The translations under genes and the position numbers were made by a program. The notes beneath the pieces were generated by a model. That model was not told the DNA's origin, made no database searches, and saw only the letters and a program-made list of their open reading frames with translations. A DNA stretch of 54,350 nt from Ectothiorhodospiraceae bacterium (GTDB taxonomy: Bacteria; Pseudomonadota; Gammaproteobacteria; HK1). Positions 21,871 to 29,432 of this stretch are shown here, one piece after another. The stretch covers positions 1-54,350 of the forward strand of contig JACKNM010000026.1 of the NCBI GenBank assembly GCA_024234875.1, read 5' to 3'. The number at the start of each line of letters is the position of its first letter. Positions within the stretch are counted from its first letter, which is position 1.

Positions 21871-24225
21871 TTACGGGTCGGCGAAGAATCCGAGCTGGTT
21901 GTCGGTGATGGCGGCGAAGCTCGAGCCGAGGAAGTGCAGGATGCCGTCGGCCGCCGGCGCGAGCTGCCGCTCGCGGTAGTGGCCGTAGTCCGGTCGCGGC
22001 GCGAGCCCGGGGCCGACCGGCTCCGGGCCGGTGGGCGTCATCAGGTACTCGACGGTGCGCACGCGTCGACCCAGCTTTCGCGCCGCCTGGACGTGCGGCG
22101 GCACGTTTCGCTGGTAGGCGTCGAGCGGCCGACGCAGCCGCTTGCGATACACCAGCTCGTGGTCGAGGCGCCCGGCCTCCAGCTCGGCGACGACGTCGCG
22201 GACATAGGCCTCGAACGGCTCACCGAGGAACACCCGGCGGTAGAGCTCACGCTGGAAGCGACGCGCGAGCGGCGTCCAGTCCGTGCGCACGCTCTCCAAC
22301 CCCTTGAACACCAGGTCGAGCGCGCCGTCACGACCCCGCACGAGCCCGGCGTAACGCTTCTTGCTGCCGGTGCTCTCGCCGCGGACGGTGGGCATCAGGA
22401 AGCGCAGGAAGTGGGTCTCGAACTCGATCTCGAGGAAACTCTCGAGTCGATACTCGGCCGCGACCCGCTGCCGCCACCAGGCATTGAGCTCGGCGGCGAT
22501 TCTCGCCCCCACCGCGCGCGCCTCGACCTCGTCGGGGCCGGCGCCGAGGAGCACGAACAGCGAGTCGGTGTCGCCGTAGATCACGGTGTGGCCGAGGGCC
22601 TCGAGGTGGTCCCGGCTGTCACCGATGACCGCGTGGCCGCGCCGGGTGATGCTGCTGGCGAGGCGGTGGTCGTGGAAGCGGCAGCCGCTCGCCCCGAGCA
22701 CGCCGTAGAACGAGTTCATGAGGATCTTGACCGCCTGCGACAACGGCGCATCGCCGCGGCGCTTGGCCGCCTCGCGCTCGGCGAGCAGGGTCGCCACCAG
22801 CTCCGGCAGGATCCCGCCCTCGCGCGCGAAGCTCGCGCCGGCGAAGCCGGGCACCGGATCGTCGCCGGGCGCGGCGAGGCCGAAGGGGTCGATGCGAAAG
22901 GTCCGGATGATGCTCGGGTAGAGGCTCTTGAAGTCCAGCAGCAGCACGTTGTCGTAGAGCCCGGGGCGCGAGTCGAGCACGTAGCCGCCCGGGCTCGGCG
23001 CACTGGAATGCACCGCGCGCACGTCCGGTGCCACGCGCCCACGCCGGTGCAGGCGCGGCAGGTACAGGTTGTCGAACGCCGCCACCGAGCCGCCGTAGCG
23101 GTCGAGGGCGAGCCCGGTCAGCTCGGCGCGACGGACCAGGAACGGGACCAGCGCGGTGCGCTCGAAGATCGCGGCGACCAGGCGGCAATCCTCGATGTTG
23201 TAGGCGCCGAGCCCGGCCGGGTCCTCGCGATGCAGCCGGCGCACCTCCTCTACCCGGTCGACGCCAGTGTCGATGTGCTTGCCGCGGCCGAGCAGCACCT
23301 GGGCCACCGCGTCGAGCTCGAAGCTCTCGAAGCTCCAGAACGCCGCGCGCAGGGCCTCGATGCCGTCGAGCACCGCCCGCCCCGGCACCCGCGCGACCCG
23401 CATCCCCTCCCGGCCCCCGGGCAGCACGGTGGCCGACTCACCGCCGCGGCCGAGGCTGAACTCCAGACCGAGGGCGCGGCAGCGGGTCTCCAGAACCGCG
23501 AGGTCGAAGGCGACCACGTTCCAACCGAGGATCAGGTCCGGATCCTCGCCGCGCACGTGCTCGAGAAAGGCGACGAGCAGCGCGCGCTCGTCGTCGACCA
23601 TGCGCAGATCGACGTCGGTGGCGGCGGTCGCGTCCGGCTCCGGATCCGGGACGCCGCCGGCCCGGGACACCCAGGCGACGGAGCACCCGGGGCGATGGGC
23701 GGCGATGCCGAGCACCGGCCCGTCGAGCCCGTCGGTCTCGATGTCCACCGCCAGCGCCCGCAGGTCGACGGCGACGCGCTCGGCGCGCACCGCCGGGTCG
23801 ACCATCTCGAGCCAGCCGCGGCGCTGCTCGACCGCGCCACGTGCGACCAGGCCCGCGGTCACGAACCGCTCCATCAGGAAGCGCTCGGCCGGGCGCACGT
23901 CCGACTCGAGCAGCGTCGTCCCGCCACGGCCGAGCGCCTCGCGTGCCGCCACCATGTCACGCTGGCGGCGAAAGTAGAGCGCGTCCACCGGCCGGCCGGC
24001 CAGGGTGGCGAGCGCCACCTCGCGCGACCGCGCGCCGACCCGCTCGAGCATCGCCGGCGGTGGCCGATGCTCCCGCTCGACGAAGCACACCGCTTCCTGG
24101 TCGGTGAGCCGCAGGCGCACCGGCCCGCGCTCGCTCGCCCCCCAGAGCTCGATCTCGAGCCCGTGGGGACCGTCGCGCCAGCCGCGGGTCAGCAGGAAGC
24201 AGGCGATGTCCTCCATGCCCGGCAT
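21871..24225 (-). CDS. polB: DNA polymerase II (family B)
   Basis: 784 residues, the usual length of bacterial Pol II. The N terminus (FLLTRGWRDGPHGLEIELWG) matches the family. Exonuclease motifs are intact: DIETDG (Exo I), NVVAFDLAVLE (Exo II), YNIEDCRL (Exo III). Polymerase motifs are intact: DFKSLYPSII (A), KILMNSFYGVLG (B), YGDTDSLFV (C). It is a proofreading polymerase used in translesion synthesis and replication restart. The ATG at 24225 has a GGGAG site; a second ATG three codons on is possible. It is transcribed alone and diverges from the kor operon. No SOS box was recognised upstream. Confidence 0.95.
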   Translation of the reverse strand: MPGMEDIACFLLTRGWRDGPHGLEIELWGASERGPVRLRLTDQEAVCFVEREHRPPPAMLERVGARSREVALATLAGRPVDALYFRRQRDMVAAREALGRGGTTLLESDVRPAERFLMERFVTAGLVARGAVEQRRGWLEMVDPAVRAERVAVDLRALAVDIETDGLDGPVLGIAAHRPGCSVAWVSRAGGVPDPEPDATAATDVDLRMVDDERALLVAFLEHVRGEDPDLILGWNVVAFDLAVLETRCRALGLEFSLGRGGESATVLPGGREGMRVARVPGRAVLDGIEALRAAFWSFESFELDAVAQVLLGRGKHIDTGVDRVEEVRRLHREDPAGLGAYNIEDCRLVAAIFERTALVPFLVRRAELTGLALDRYGGSVAAFDNLYLPRLHRRGRVAPDVRAVHSSAPSPGGYVLDSRPGLYDNVLLLDFKSLYPSIIRTFRIDPFGLAAPGDDPVPGFAGASFAREGGILPELVATLLAEREAAKRRGDAPLSQAVKILMNSFYGVLGASGCRFHDHRLASSITRRGHAVIGDSRDHLEALGHTVIYGDTDSLFVLLGAGPDEVEARAVGARIAAELNAWWRQRVAAEYRLESFLEIEFETHFLRFLMPTVRGESTGSKKRYAGLVRGRDGALDLVFKGLESVRTDWTPLARRFQRELYRRVFLGEPFEAYVRDVVAELEAGRLDHELVYRKRLRRPLDAYQRNVPPHVQAARKLGRRVRTVEYLMTPTGPEPVGPGLAPRPDYGHYRERQLAPAADGILHFLGSSFAAITDNQLGFFADP

Positions 24226-24343
24226 TGTCCCGTCTCCCGCCGGGACACGCACCCACCTGCGGCATCCGACGAACCGCGTTCCCGCCCGCGCGCCGGGGGC
24301 GCACCGTTCGGTTGCGCCGACGGACGATTGCGGTGCAACCGCG

Positions 24344-24371
24344 TGGCACTCGGCCGGGCACCTGATATATG
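24344..24371 (+). promoter_or_regulatory. Extended -10 promoter upstream of korC
   Basis: TGATATATG gives an extended -10 (TG-n-TATATG, hexamer 24366-24371); TGGCAC at 24344-24349 is a weak -35 at 16 bp spacing. It lies in the 355-bp gap between polB and korC (24226-24580) and would leave a leader of about 200 bases, in which no gene or known riboswitch was recognised. Confidence 0.45.
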
Positions 24372-24580
24372 CTGCGCACCCGCGGCGCCCCGGGCACGGT
24401 CGGCGCCATGCCGATGACGTGGACTGCGGACCGTCGAGCGAGGCACCGTCCAAGAACCAGGCGATGACAATCAGCTCGGCCGACCAGCGGGCCGCGTCCC
24501 GTTGCACCTCCTTCCCATCGCCCCGGTCGCGCCCCATTCGTGGGCCTCGGCCGGCGCACGTCATCTCCGGAACCTGACGC

Positions 24581-26392
24581 ATGGCGCGCACCGACACCTC
24601 GGACCCGAACTACTACCACCGCGTCGTCGACTGCCAGTGGGCCTGCCCCGCGCACACCGACGTGCCCGAGTACATCCGGCTCATCGCGCAGGGGCGTTAT
24701 GACGACGCCTACATGCTCAACCGCGAGTCGAACGTCTTCCCGGGCATTCTCGGCCGGGTCTGTGACCGCCCCTGCGAGCCGGCCTGCCGCCGCGGCCGCG
24801 TCGACGACAAGCCGGTGGCCATCTGCCGCCTGAAGCGGGTGGCGGCGGACTTGCGCGACGACATCCGTGACCGCCTGCCGCTGGTGCCGAAGCAGAAGAA
24901 CGGCAAGCGGGTGGCGCTCATCGGTGCCGGCTGCGCGTCGCTCACGGTGGCCAACGACCTGGCGCCGCTCGGCTACGAGCTCACGATGTTCGAGCAGCAC
25001 GCCGCCCCCGGCGGCCTGATGCGCACCAACATCCCGGCCTTCCGACTCCCCGGCGACGTGCTGAACGAGGAGATCGACTACATCCTCGACATGGGCGTCG
25101 ATCTCCGTCTCGGTACCCGCATCGAGAGCCTCGGCGCGCTGCTCGAGGAAGGTTACGACGCGGTGTTCATCGGCACCGGTGCGCCGCGCGGCAAGGACCT
25201 CGACATCCCGGGTCGCCACGACTCCGACCGCATCCACATCGGCATCGACTGGCTGGAGTCGGTGGCCTTCGGGCACCTCGACGCGATCGGCGAGCGGGTG
25301 CTGATCATCGGCGTCGGCAACACCGCGATGGACTGCTGCCGCACCGCACTTCGGCTCGGCGGCAAGGACGTCAAGGTCATGGCCCGGCGCGGGCGCAAGT
25401 TCTTCAAGGCCTCGGAGTGGGAGCTCGAGGACGCGGAGGAGGAGCGCGTCGAGATCGTCGAGAACCACTCGCCGATCGCCTTCGAGCTCGCGGACGGCAA
25501 GCTCGTCGGCATGCGCTTCGCGCGACTGGAGTACTACGAGGACGCGTCGGGCAAGCAGCGCTCGCGCACCATCGACGAGGTGGTCATCCCCTGTGACGAC
25601 GTGATCCTCGCCATCGGCCAGGACAACGCGTTCCCGTTCATCGAGCGCGACATCGGCCTCGAGTTCGGCGAGTGGGACATGCCGGTGGTCGACCGCGTGA
25701 CCTTCCAGTCGACCCGACCGGGCGTGTTCTTCGGCGGCGACGCCGCCTTCGGTCCGGAGAACATCATCTGGGCGGTGGCCCACGGCCACCAGGCCGCGAT
25801 CTCGATCCACAAGCACTGCCAGGGCGAGTCCATCACCGAGCGGTTGCCGCCGACCTTGAATCTCGGCAGCCGCAAGATGGGCATCCACGAGTGGAGCTAC
25901 AGCAACGACTTCGATCCGAAGCACCGCCAGGTGGTGCCGCACGTCGACCTCGGCGAGCGGTTCCGCCAGCTCTCGATCGAGGTCGAGCTCGGCTTCGACG
26001 CCAACCTCGCCGCGGCCGAGGTCGAGCGTTGCCTGAACTGCGACATCCAGACCGTGTTCGCCGACGATCTGTGCATCGAGTGCGACGCCTGCGTCGACAT
26101 CTGCCCGGTCGACTGCCTGATGATCGCGGCCGACGGCGAGGAGAACGTGCTCCGCGAGCGCCTCAAGGTGCCGGCGCGCAATCTGTCCCAGCCACTGTTC
26201 GTGTCCGGGCCGCTTAAGCAGACCGGGCGCGTGATGCTCAAGGACGAGAACATCTGCGTGCACTGCGGCCTGTGCGCCGAGCGATGCCCGACCGCGGCGT
26301 GGGACATGCAGAAGTCCTACGTCGGCATTCCCAAAGCGACCGACGAAGCTGACAGGACCGGAGAATGGAAGAAGTTAAGAAAGGCGGGGTAA
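24581..26392 (+). CDS. korC: KorC-like NAD(P)H:ferredoxin flavoprotein of a 2-oxoacid:ferredoxin oxidoreductase
   Basis: 603 residues. The N-terminal GltD-type iron-sulfur part (about 15-85) has CQWACPAH and CDRPCEPACRRG. An FAD-binding Rossmann fold follows (VALIGAGCASLTVA), then an NAD(P)-binding fold (IIGVGNTAMDCCR) and FGGDAAFGPENIIWAV closing the flavin site. The C-terminal ferredoxin domain (about 480-575) has two complete [4Fe-4S] motifs, CIECDACVDICP and CVHCGLCAERCP. This order is that of the third subunit of NAD(P)-linked 2-oxoglutarate oxidoreductases described in Thauera and Azoarcus. It heads the operon, and its last 28 bases overlap korA. NADH versus NADPH preference cannot be read from the sequence. 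Confidence 0.87.
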   Translation: MARTDTSDPNYYHRVVDCQWACPAHTDVPEYIRLIAQGRYDDAYMLNRESNVFPGILGRVCDRPCEPACRRGRVDDKPVAICRLKRVAADLRDDIRDRLPLVPKQKNGKRVALIGAGCASLTVANDLAPLGYELTMFEQHAAPGGLMRTNIPAFRLPGDVLNEEIDYILDMGVDLRLGTRIESLGALLEEGYDAVFIGTGAPRGKDLDIPGRHDSDRIHIGIDWLESVAFGHLDAIGERVLIIGVGNTAMDCCRTALRLGGKDVKVMARRGRKFFKASEWELEDAEEERVEIVENHSPIAFELADGKLVGMRFARLEYYEDASGKQRSRTIDEVVIPCDDVILAIGQDNAFPFIERDIGLEFGEWDMPVVDRVTFQSTRPGVFFGGDAAFGPENIIWAVAHGHQAAISIHKHCQGESITERLPPTLNLGSRKMGIHEWSYSNDFDPKHRQVVPHVDLGERFRQLSIEVELGFDANLAAAEVERCLNCDIQTVFADDLCIECDACVDICPVDCLMIAADGEENVLRERLKVPARNLSQPLFVSGPLKQTGRVMLKDENICVHCGLCAERCPTAAWDMQKSYVGIPKATDEADRTGEWKKLRKAG

Positions 26393-28185
26393 ACGACTTC
26401 GTCGTCAAGCTCGCGAACGTCAACGGGACGGGGTCGGCGAGCGCCAACGGGCTGCTCATGAAGTCCATCTTCCGGATGGGCGTGCCGGTCGTCGGCAAGA
26501 ACTTCTTCCCGTCGAACATCCAGGGTCTGCCGACCTGGTACGAGATCCGTGCCAGCAAGGACGGCTACCTCGCGCGCTCGGGTCGCGTCGACCTGATGGT
26601 GGCGATGAACGCGGAGACCTACGCGCGCGATCTGGCCGACGTGAGCTCCGGCGGCGTGTTCCTCTACGACTCGTCGTGGCCGCGTGACCGCAGCCTGAGC
26701 CGTAAGGACGTGCGCATCCTGGGGGTGCCGCTGTCGCGCATGATGACCGAGGCGTTCGAGGTCGCGCGCACTCGCATCCTGATGAAGAACGTCGCCTACC
26801 TCGGGGTGTTGGTGGCATTGCTCGACATCGAGATGGACGTGGTGCAGCAACTGCTCGAGGAGACGTTCGCGTCGAAGCGCAAGCTCATCGACGCCAACAT
26901 GCAGGCGATCAAGCTCGGCCACGACTACGCGCGCGAGCACTTCGACTGCCCGCTCGAGTTCCGCGTCGAGCGCATGGACGCGACCACCGGGCACATCGTG
27001 ATCGACGGCAACACCGCGGCCGCGCTCGGCTGCGTCTACGCCGGAGCGACCTTCGGTGCCTGGTACCCGATCACGCCGTCGACCTCGCTCATGGACGCCT
27101 TCGGTGCCTTCTGCAAGCGTTACCGCAAGGATCCGGAGACGGGCCGCAATCGTTACTGCATCGTGCAGGCGGAGGACGAGCTGGCCGCCATCGGCATGGT
27201 GATCGGGGCGAGCTGGGCCGGCGCGCGTGCGTTCACCTCGACCAGCGGTCCCGGCGTGTCGCTGATGAGCGAGTTCCTCGGCTACGCCTACTTCACCGAG
27301 ATCCCGGTGGTGCTGTTCGACGTGCAGCGGGTCGGCCCCTCGACCGGCATGCCGACGCGCACGCAGCAGGGCGACATCATGCCCGCCGCCTACGCCTCGC
27401 ACGGCGACACCCGCCACGTGGTGCTGTTCCCGGCCGATCCGGGCGAGTGCTTCGAGATGGCGGTGTCGGCGTTCGATCTCGCCGAGCGGCTGCAGACCCC
27501 GGTCATCGTGCTCTCCGATCTCGACATCGGCATGAACGACTGGATGTGCCGCGAGTTCCAGTGGGACGACAGCTACCGCCCCGATCGCGGCAAGGTGCTC
27601 GATGCCGAGCGCCTGGAGAAGATCGCCGCCTTCCACCGCTACGCCGACGTCGACGGCGACGGCATTCCCTACCGCAGCCTGCCTGGCGTGCACTCCAAGG
27701 GCGCCTACTTCACCCGCGGCTCCGGTCACAACGCGCGCGGCGCGTACACCGAGGACGCGGGCGAGTACAAGGAGGTGCTCGACCGTCTGCGCCGCAAGTC
27801 CGACACCGCTGCCACCCTGGTGCCGGAGCCGGTATTGATGAGCGCGCGCAAGCCGACGCGGCTCGGCGTGTTGTCGGTCGGCGGTTGCGACCAGGCGGTG
27901 CGCGAGGCGCTCGACCGCCTCGAGGCACGCGGCGTGGCGCTCGACTACCTGCGGGTGCGCGCGTTCCCGTTCTCGCGTGCGGTGCAGGACTTCCTCGACG
28001 ACCACGACCAGGTCTTCGTGGTCGAGCAGAACCGTGACGCGCAGCTCCGGTCGATGCTGCTGATCGAGACCGAGGTCGCGCGCGAGAAGCTGCACTCGGT
28101 CCTGCGCTACGACGGCCTCCCCCTCAACCCCGGTGCCGTCGTCGACGGTATCGACGAGATCATGCGAAGGAGCCAGGCGGCATGA
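26365..28185 (+). CDS. korA: 2-oxoacid:ferredoxin oxidoreductase alpha subunit with fused gamma domain
   Basis: 606 residues. The gamma domain comes first (about 10-190: NGTGSASANGLLMKSIFRMG, GLPTWYEIRASKDGYLARSG). The pyrimidine-binding alpha domain follows (from about 205: GAWYPITPSTSLMDAF, QAEDELAAIGMVIGASWAGA, TSGPGVSLMSEFLGYAYFTE), then the C-terminal domain ending QVFVVEQNRDAQLRSMLL. This gamma-alpha fusion is the KorA form. With KorB it converts 2-oxoglutarate (or a related 2-oxoacid), CoA and oxidised ferredoxin to acyl-CoA, CO2 and reduced ferredoxin. The ATG at 26365 lies inside the end of korC, and the stop overlaps the korB ATG (ATGA). Substrate is inferred from family type. Confidence 0.9.
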   Translation: MEEVKKGGVNDFVVKLANVNGTGSASANGLLMKSIFRMGVPVVGKNFFPSNIQGLPTWYEIRASKDGYLARSGRVDLMVAMNAETYARDLADVSSGGVFLYDSSWPRDRSLSRKDVRILGVPLSRMMTEAFEVARTRILMKNVAYLGVLVALLDIEMDVVQQLLEETFASKRKLIDANMQAIKLGHDYAREHFDCPLEFRVERMDATTGHIVIDGNTAAALGCVYAGATFGAWYPITPSTSLMDAFGAFCKRYRKDPETGRNRYCIVQAEDELAAIGMVIGASWAGARAFTSTSGPGVSLMSEFLGYAYFTEIPVVLFDVQRVGPSTGMPTRTQQGDIMPAAYASHGDTRHVVLFPADPGECFEMAVSAFDLAERLQTPVIVLSDLDIGMNDWMCREFQWDDSYRPDRGKVLDAERLEKIAAFHRYADVDGDGIPYRSLPGVHSKGAYFTRGSGHNARGAYTEDAGEYKEVLDRLRRKSDTAATLVPEPVLMSARKPTRLGVLSVGGCDQAVREALDRLEARGVALDYLRVRAFPFSRAVQDFLDDHDQVFVVEQNRDAQLRSMLLIETEVAREKLHSVLRYDGLPLNPGAVVDGIDEIMRRSQAA

Positions 28186-29243
28186 GCTTCATCCGCAAGC
28201 CTCTCATCCTGCACGCGGACCTGCCGCGCAACGGCGTCGGGCTGACGCTGCGCGACTACGAGGGTGGGATGTCCACCCTCTGCGCGGGGTGCGGGCACGA
28301 CTCGGTGAGCAGCGCCATCGTGCAGGCCTGCTGGGAGCTCGACATCGAGCCCCATCGGGTGGTGAAGATGTCGGGCATCGGCTGCTCGTCGAAGACGCCC
28401 GCCTACTTCCTGCGCGGCGCCCACGGCATGAACTCGGTGCACGGGCGCATGCCGGCGGTGGCGACCGGCGCCATGGGCGCGAACCGGCGCCTGTACTGCA
28501 TCGGCGTCTCCGGCGACGGCGACTCGCTGTCGATCGGCTTCGGCCAGTTCGCCCACGCCGTGCGCCGCAATCTCGACATGCTCTACCTCATCGAGAACAA
28601 CGGCGTCTACGGGCTCACCAAGGGCCAGTTCTCGGCCTCCGCCGACGTCGGCAGCAAGGCCAAGCGCGGCGAGGTCAACCGTCTGCGCCCGATCGACCCG
28701 GTGCTCACCGCGATCACGCTCGGCGGCACCTTCGTCGCGCGGAGCTTCTCCGGTGACAAGGCGCAGCTCGTGCCGCTGATCCAGGCAGGCCTTCGCCATC
28801 GCGGCTTCGCCCTGATCGACATCATCTCCCCGTGCGTCACCTTCAACGACCACGAGGGCTCGACCAAGAGCTACGCCTACACCCGCAAGTCGTCACGCGA
28901 GGCCGTGCACGCCGACTTCGTGCCCGCGGCGGAGGAGATCACCGTCGACTACCCGGCCGGCGACGCGCGCATGGTCACCATGCACGACGGCAGCCACATC
29001 GTGCTGCGCAAGACCGCCGACGACTACGATCCCACCGACCGCCTGGCCGCAATGGAGCACGTCGAGTCGCGCCACGCCGCCGGCGAGATCGCCACCGGCC
29101 TCCTCTACCTCGAGGAGTCCGAGGACGACCAGGACATGCACGGCACCGCCGGCACCGTCGAGGAACCCCTGGTCGAGCTGCCCTTCGAATCCCTCAACCC
29201 GGGCGCCGCCGCCCTCGCCGAGTACCAGCGCCGGCTGCGCTGA
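28182..29243 (+). CDS. korB: 2-oxoacid:ferredoxin oxidoreductase beta subunit (TPP-binding)
   Basis: 353 residues. The iron-sulfur and TPP site signatures are clear: LCAGCGHDSVSSAI and GIGCSSKTPAYFL supply cluster cysteines, GVSGDGDSLSIGFGQFAHAV is the Mg-TPP motif, and IENNGVYGLTKGQFSA the matching loop. The third cluster ligand is probably Cys in IISPCVTFNDH. The C-terminal tail (about 300-353) is acidic and longer than in short KorB proteins. The ATG at 28182 overlaps the korA stop and has an AAGGAG site. It completes the korCAB unit. Confidence 0.92.
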   Translation: MSFIRKPLILHADLPRNGVGLTLRDYEGGMSTLCAGCGHDSVSSAIVQACWELDIEPHRVVKMSGIGCSSKTPAYFLRGAHGMNSVHGRMPAVATGAMGANRRLYCIGVSGDGDSLSIGFGQFAHAVRRNLDMLYLIENNGVYGLTKGQFSASADVGSKAKRGEVNRLRPIDPVLTAITLGGTFVARSFSGDKAQLVPLIQAGLRHRGFALIDIISPCVTFNDHEGSTKSYAYTRKSSREAVHADFVPAAEEITVDYPAGDARMVTMHDGSHIVLRKTADDYDPTDRLAAMEHVESRHAAGEIATGLLYLEESEDDQDMHGTAGTVEEPLVELPFESLNPGAAALAEYQRRLR

Positions 29244-29274
29244 CGCCCACTCGAGCGATCGGGCTCGGAAGCTC

Positions 29275-29306
29275 GTAGCCCGGGTGCAGCGAAGCGCAAC
29301 CCGGGG
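29275..29306 (+). repeat. REP-type hairpin with GTAG head
   Basis: GTAG followed by CCCGGGTGC...GCGCAACCCGGG, the classic form of gammaproteobacterial REP sequences mobilised by RAYT (Y1 transposase) proteins. It lies in the gap after korB (29244-29432). No RAYT gene is in the window. Confidence 0.75.
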
Positions 29307-29316
29307 AAACGGCTCG

Positions 29317-29422
29317 GGGGACTGGCTCGCGCGCGTCGCGGGCCTGTCCCTGGCACTCCGGGGCGTCCCCGTTGGGGCCTCGAGCATGGGGACAGGCACC
29401 GCCTGTCGGCAGAGCCAGTCCC
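29317..29422. repeat. MITE-like palindromic element, copy 1
   Basis: A 106-bp element bounded by perfect 12-bp inverted arms GGGGACTGGCTC and GAGCCAGTCCCC. An inner hairpin GACAGGC-ACC-GCCTGTC lies at 29391-29407, and CTGTCCC/GGGGACAG arms pair further in. A related copy is at 35277-35373. It lies between the convergent korB and tamB genes. Confidence 0.75.
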
Positions 29423-29432
29423 CACCGCAACG

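Noticed and set aside
24344..24360. Possible sigma-54 site TGGCAC upstream of korC
   Set aside because: The required GC dinucleotide at the -12 position is not at the correct spacing from GG.
21163..24417. 1084-codon open frame on the plus strand across the ATPase and polB genes
   Set aside because: It lies antisense to two genes with full catalytic motifs and spans both of them, with no domain content of its own.
23957..26263. 768-codon minus-strand frame antisense to korC and running into polB
   Set aside because: It shows no motif until it enters polB out of frame; korC on the plus strand has complete flavin and ferredoxin signatures.
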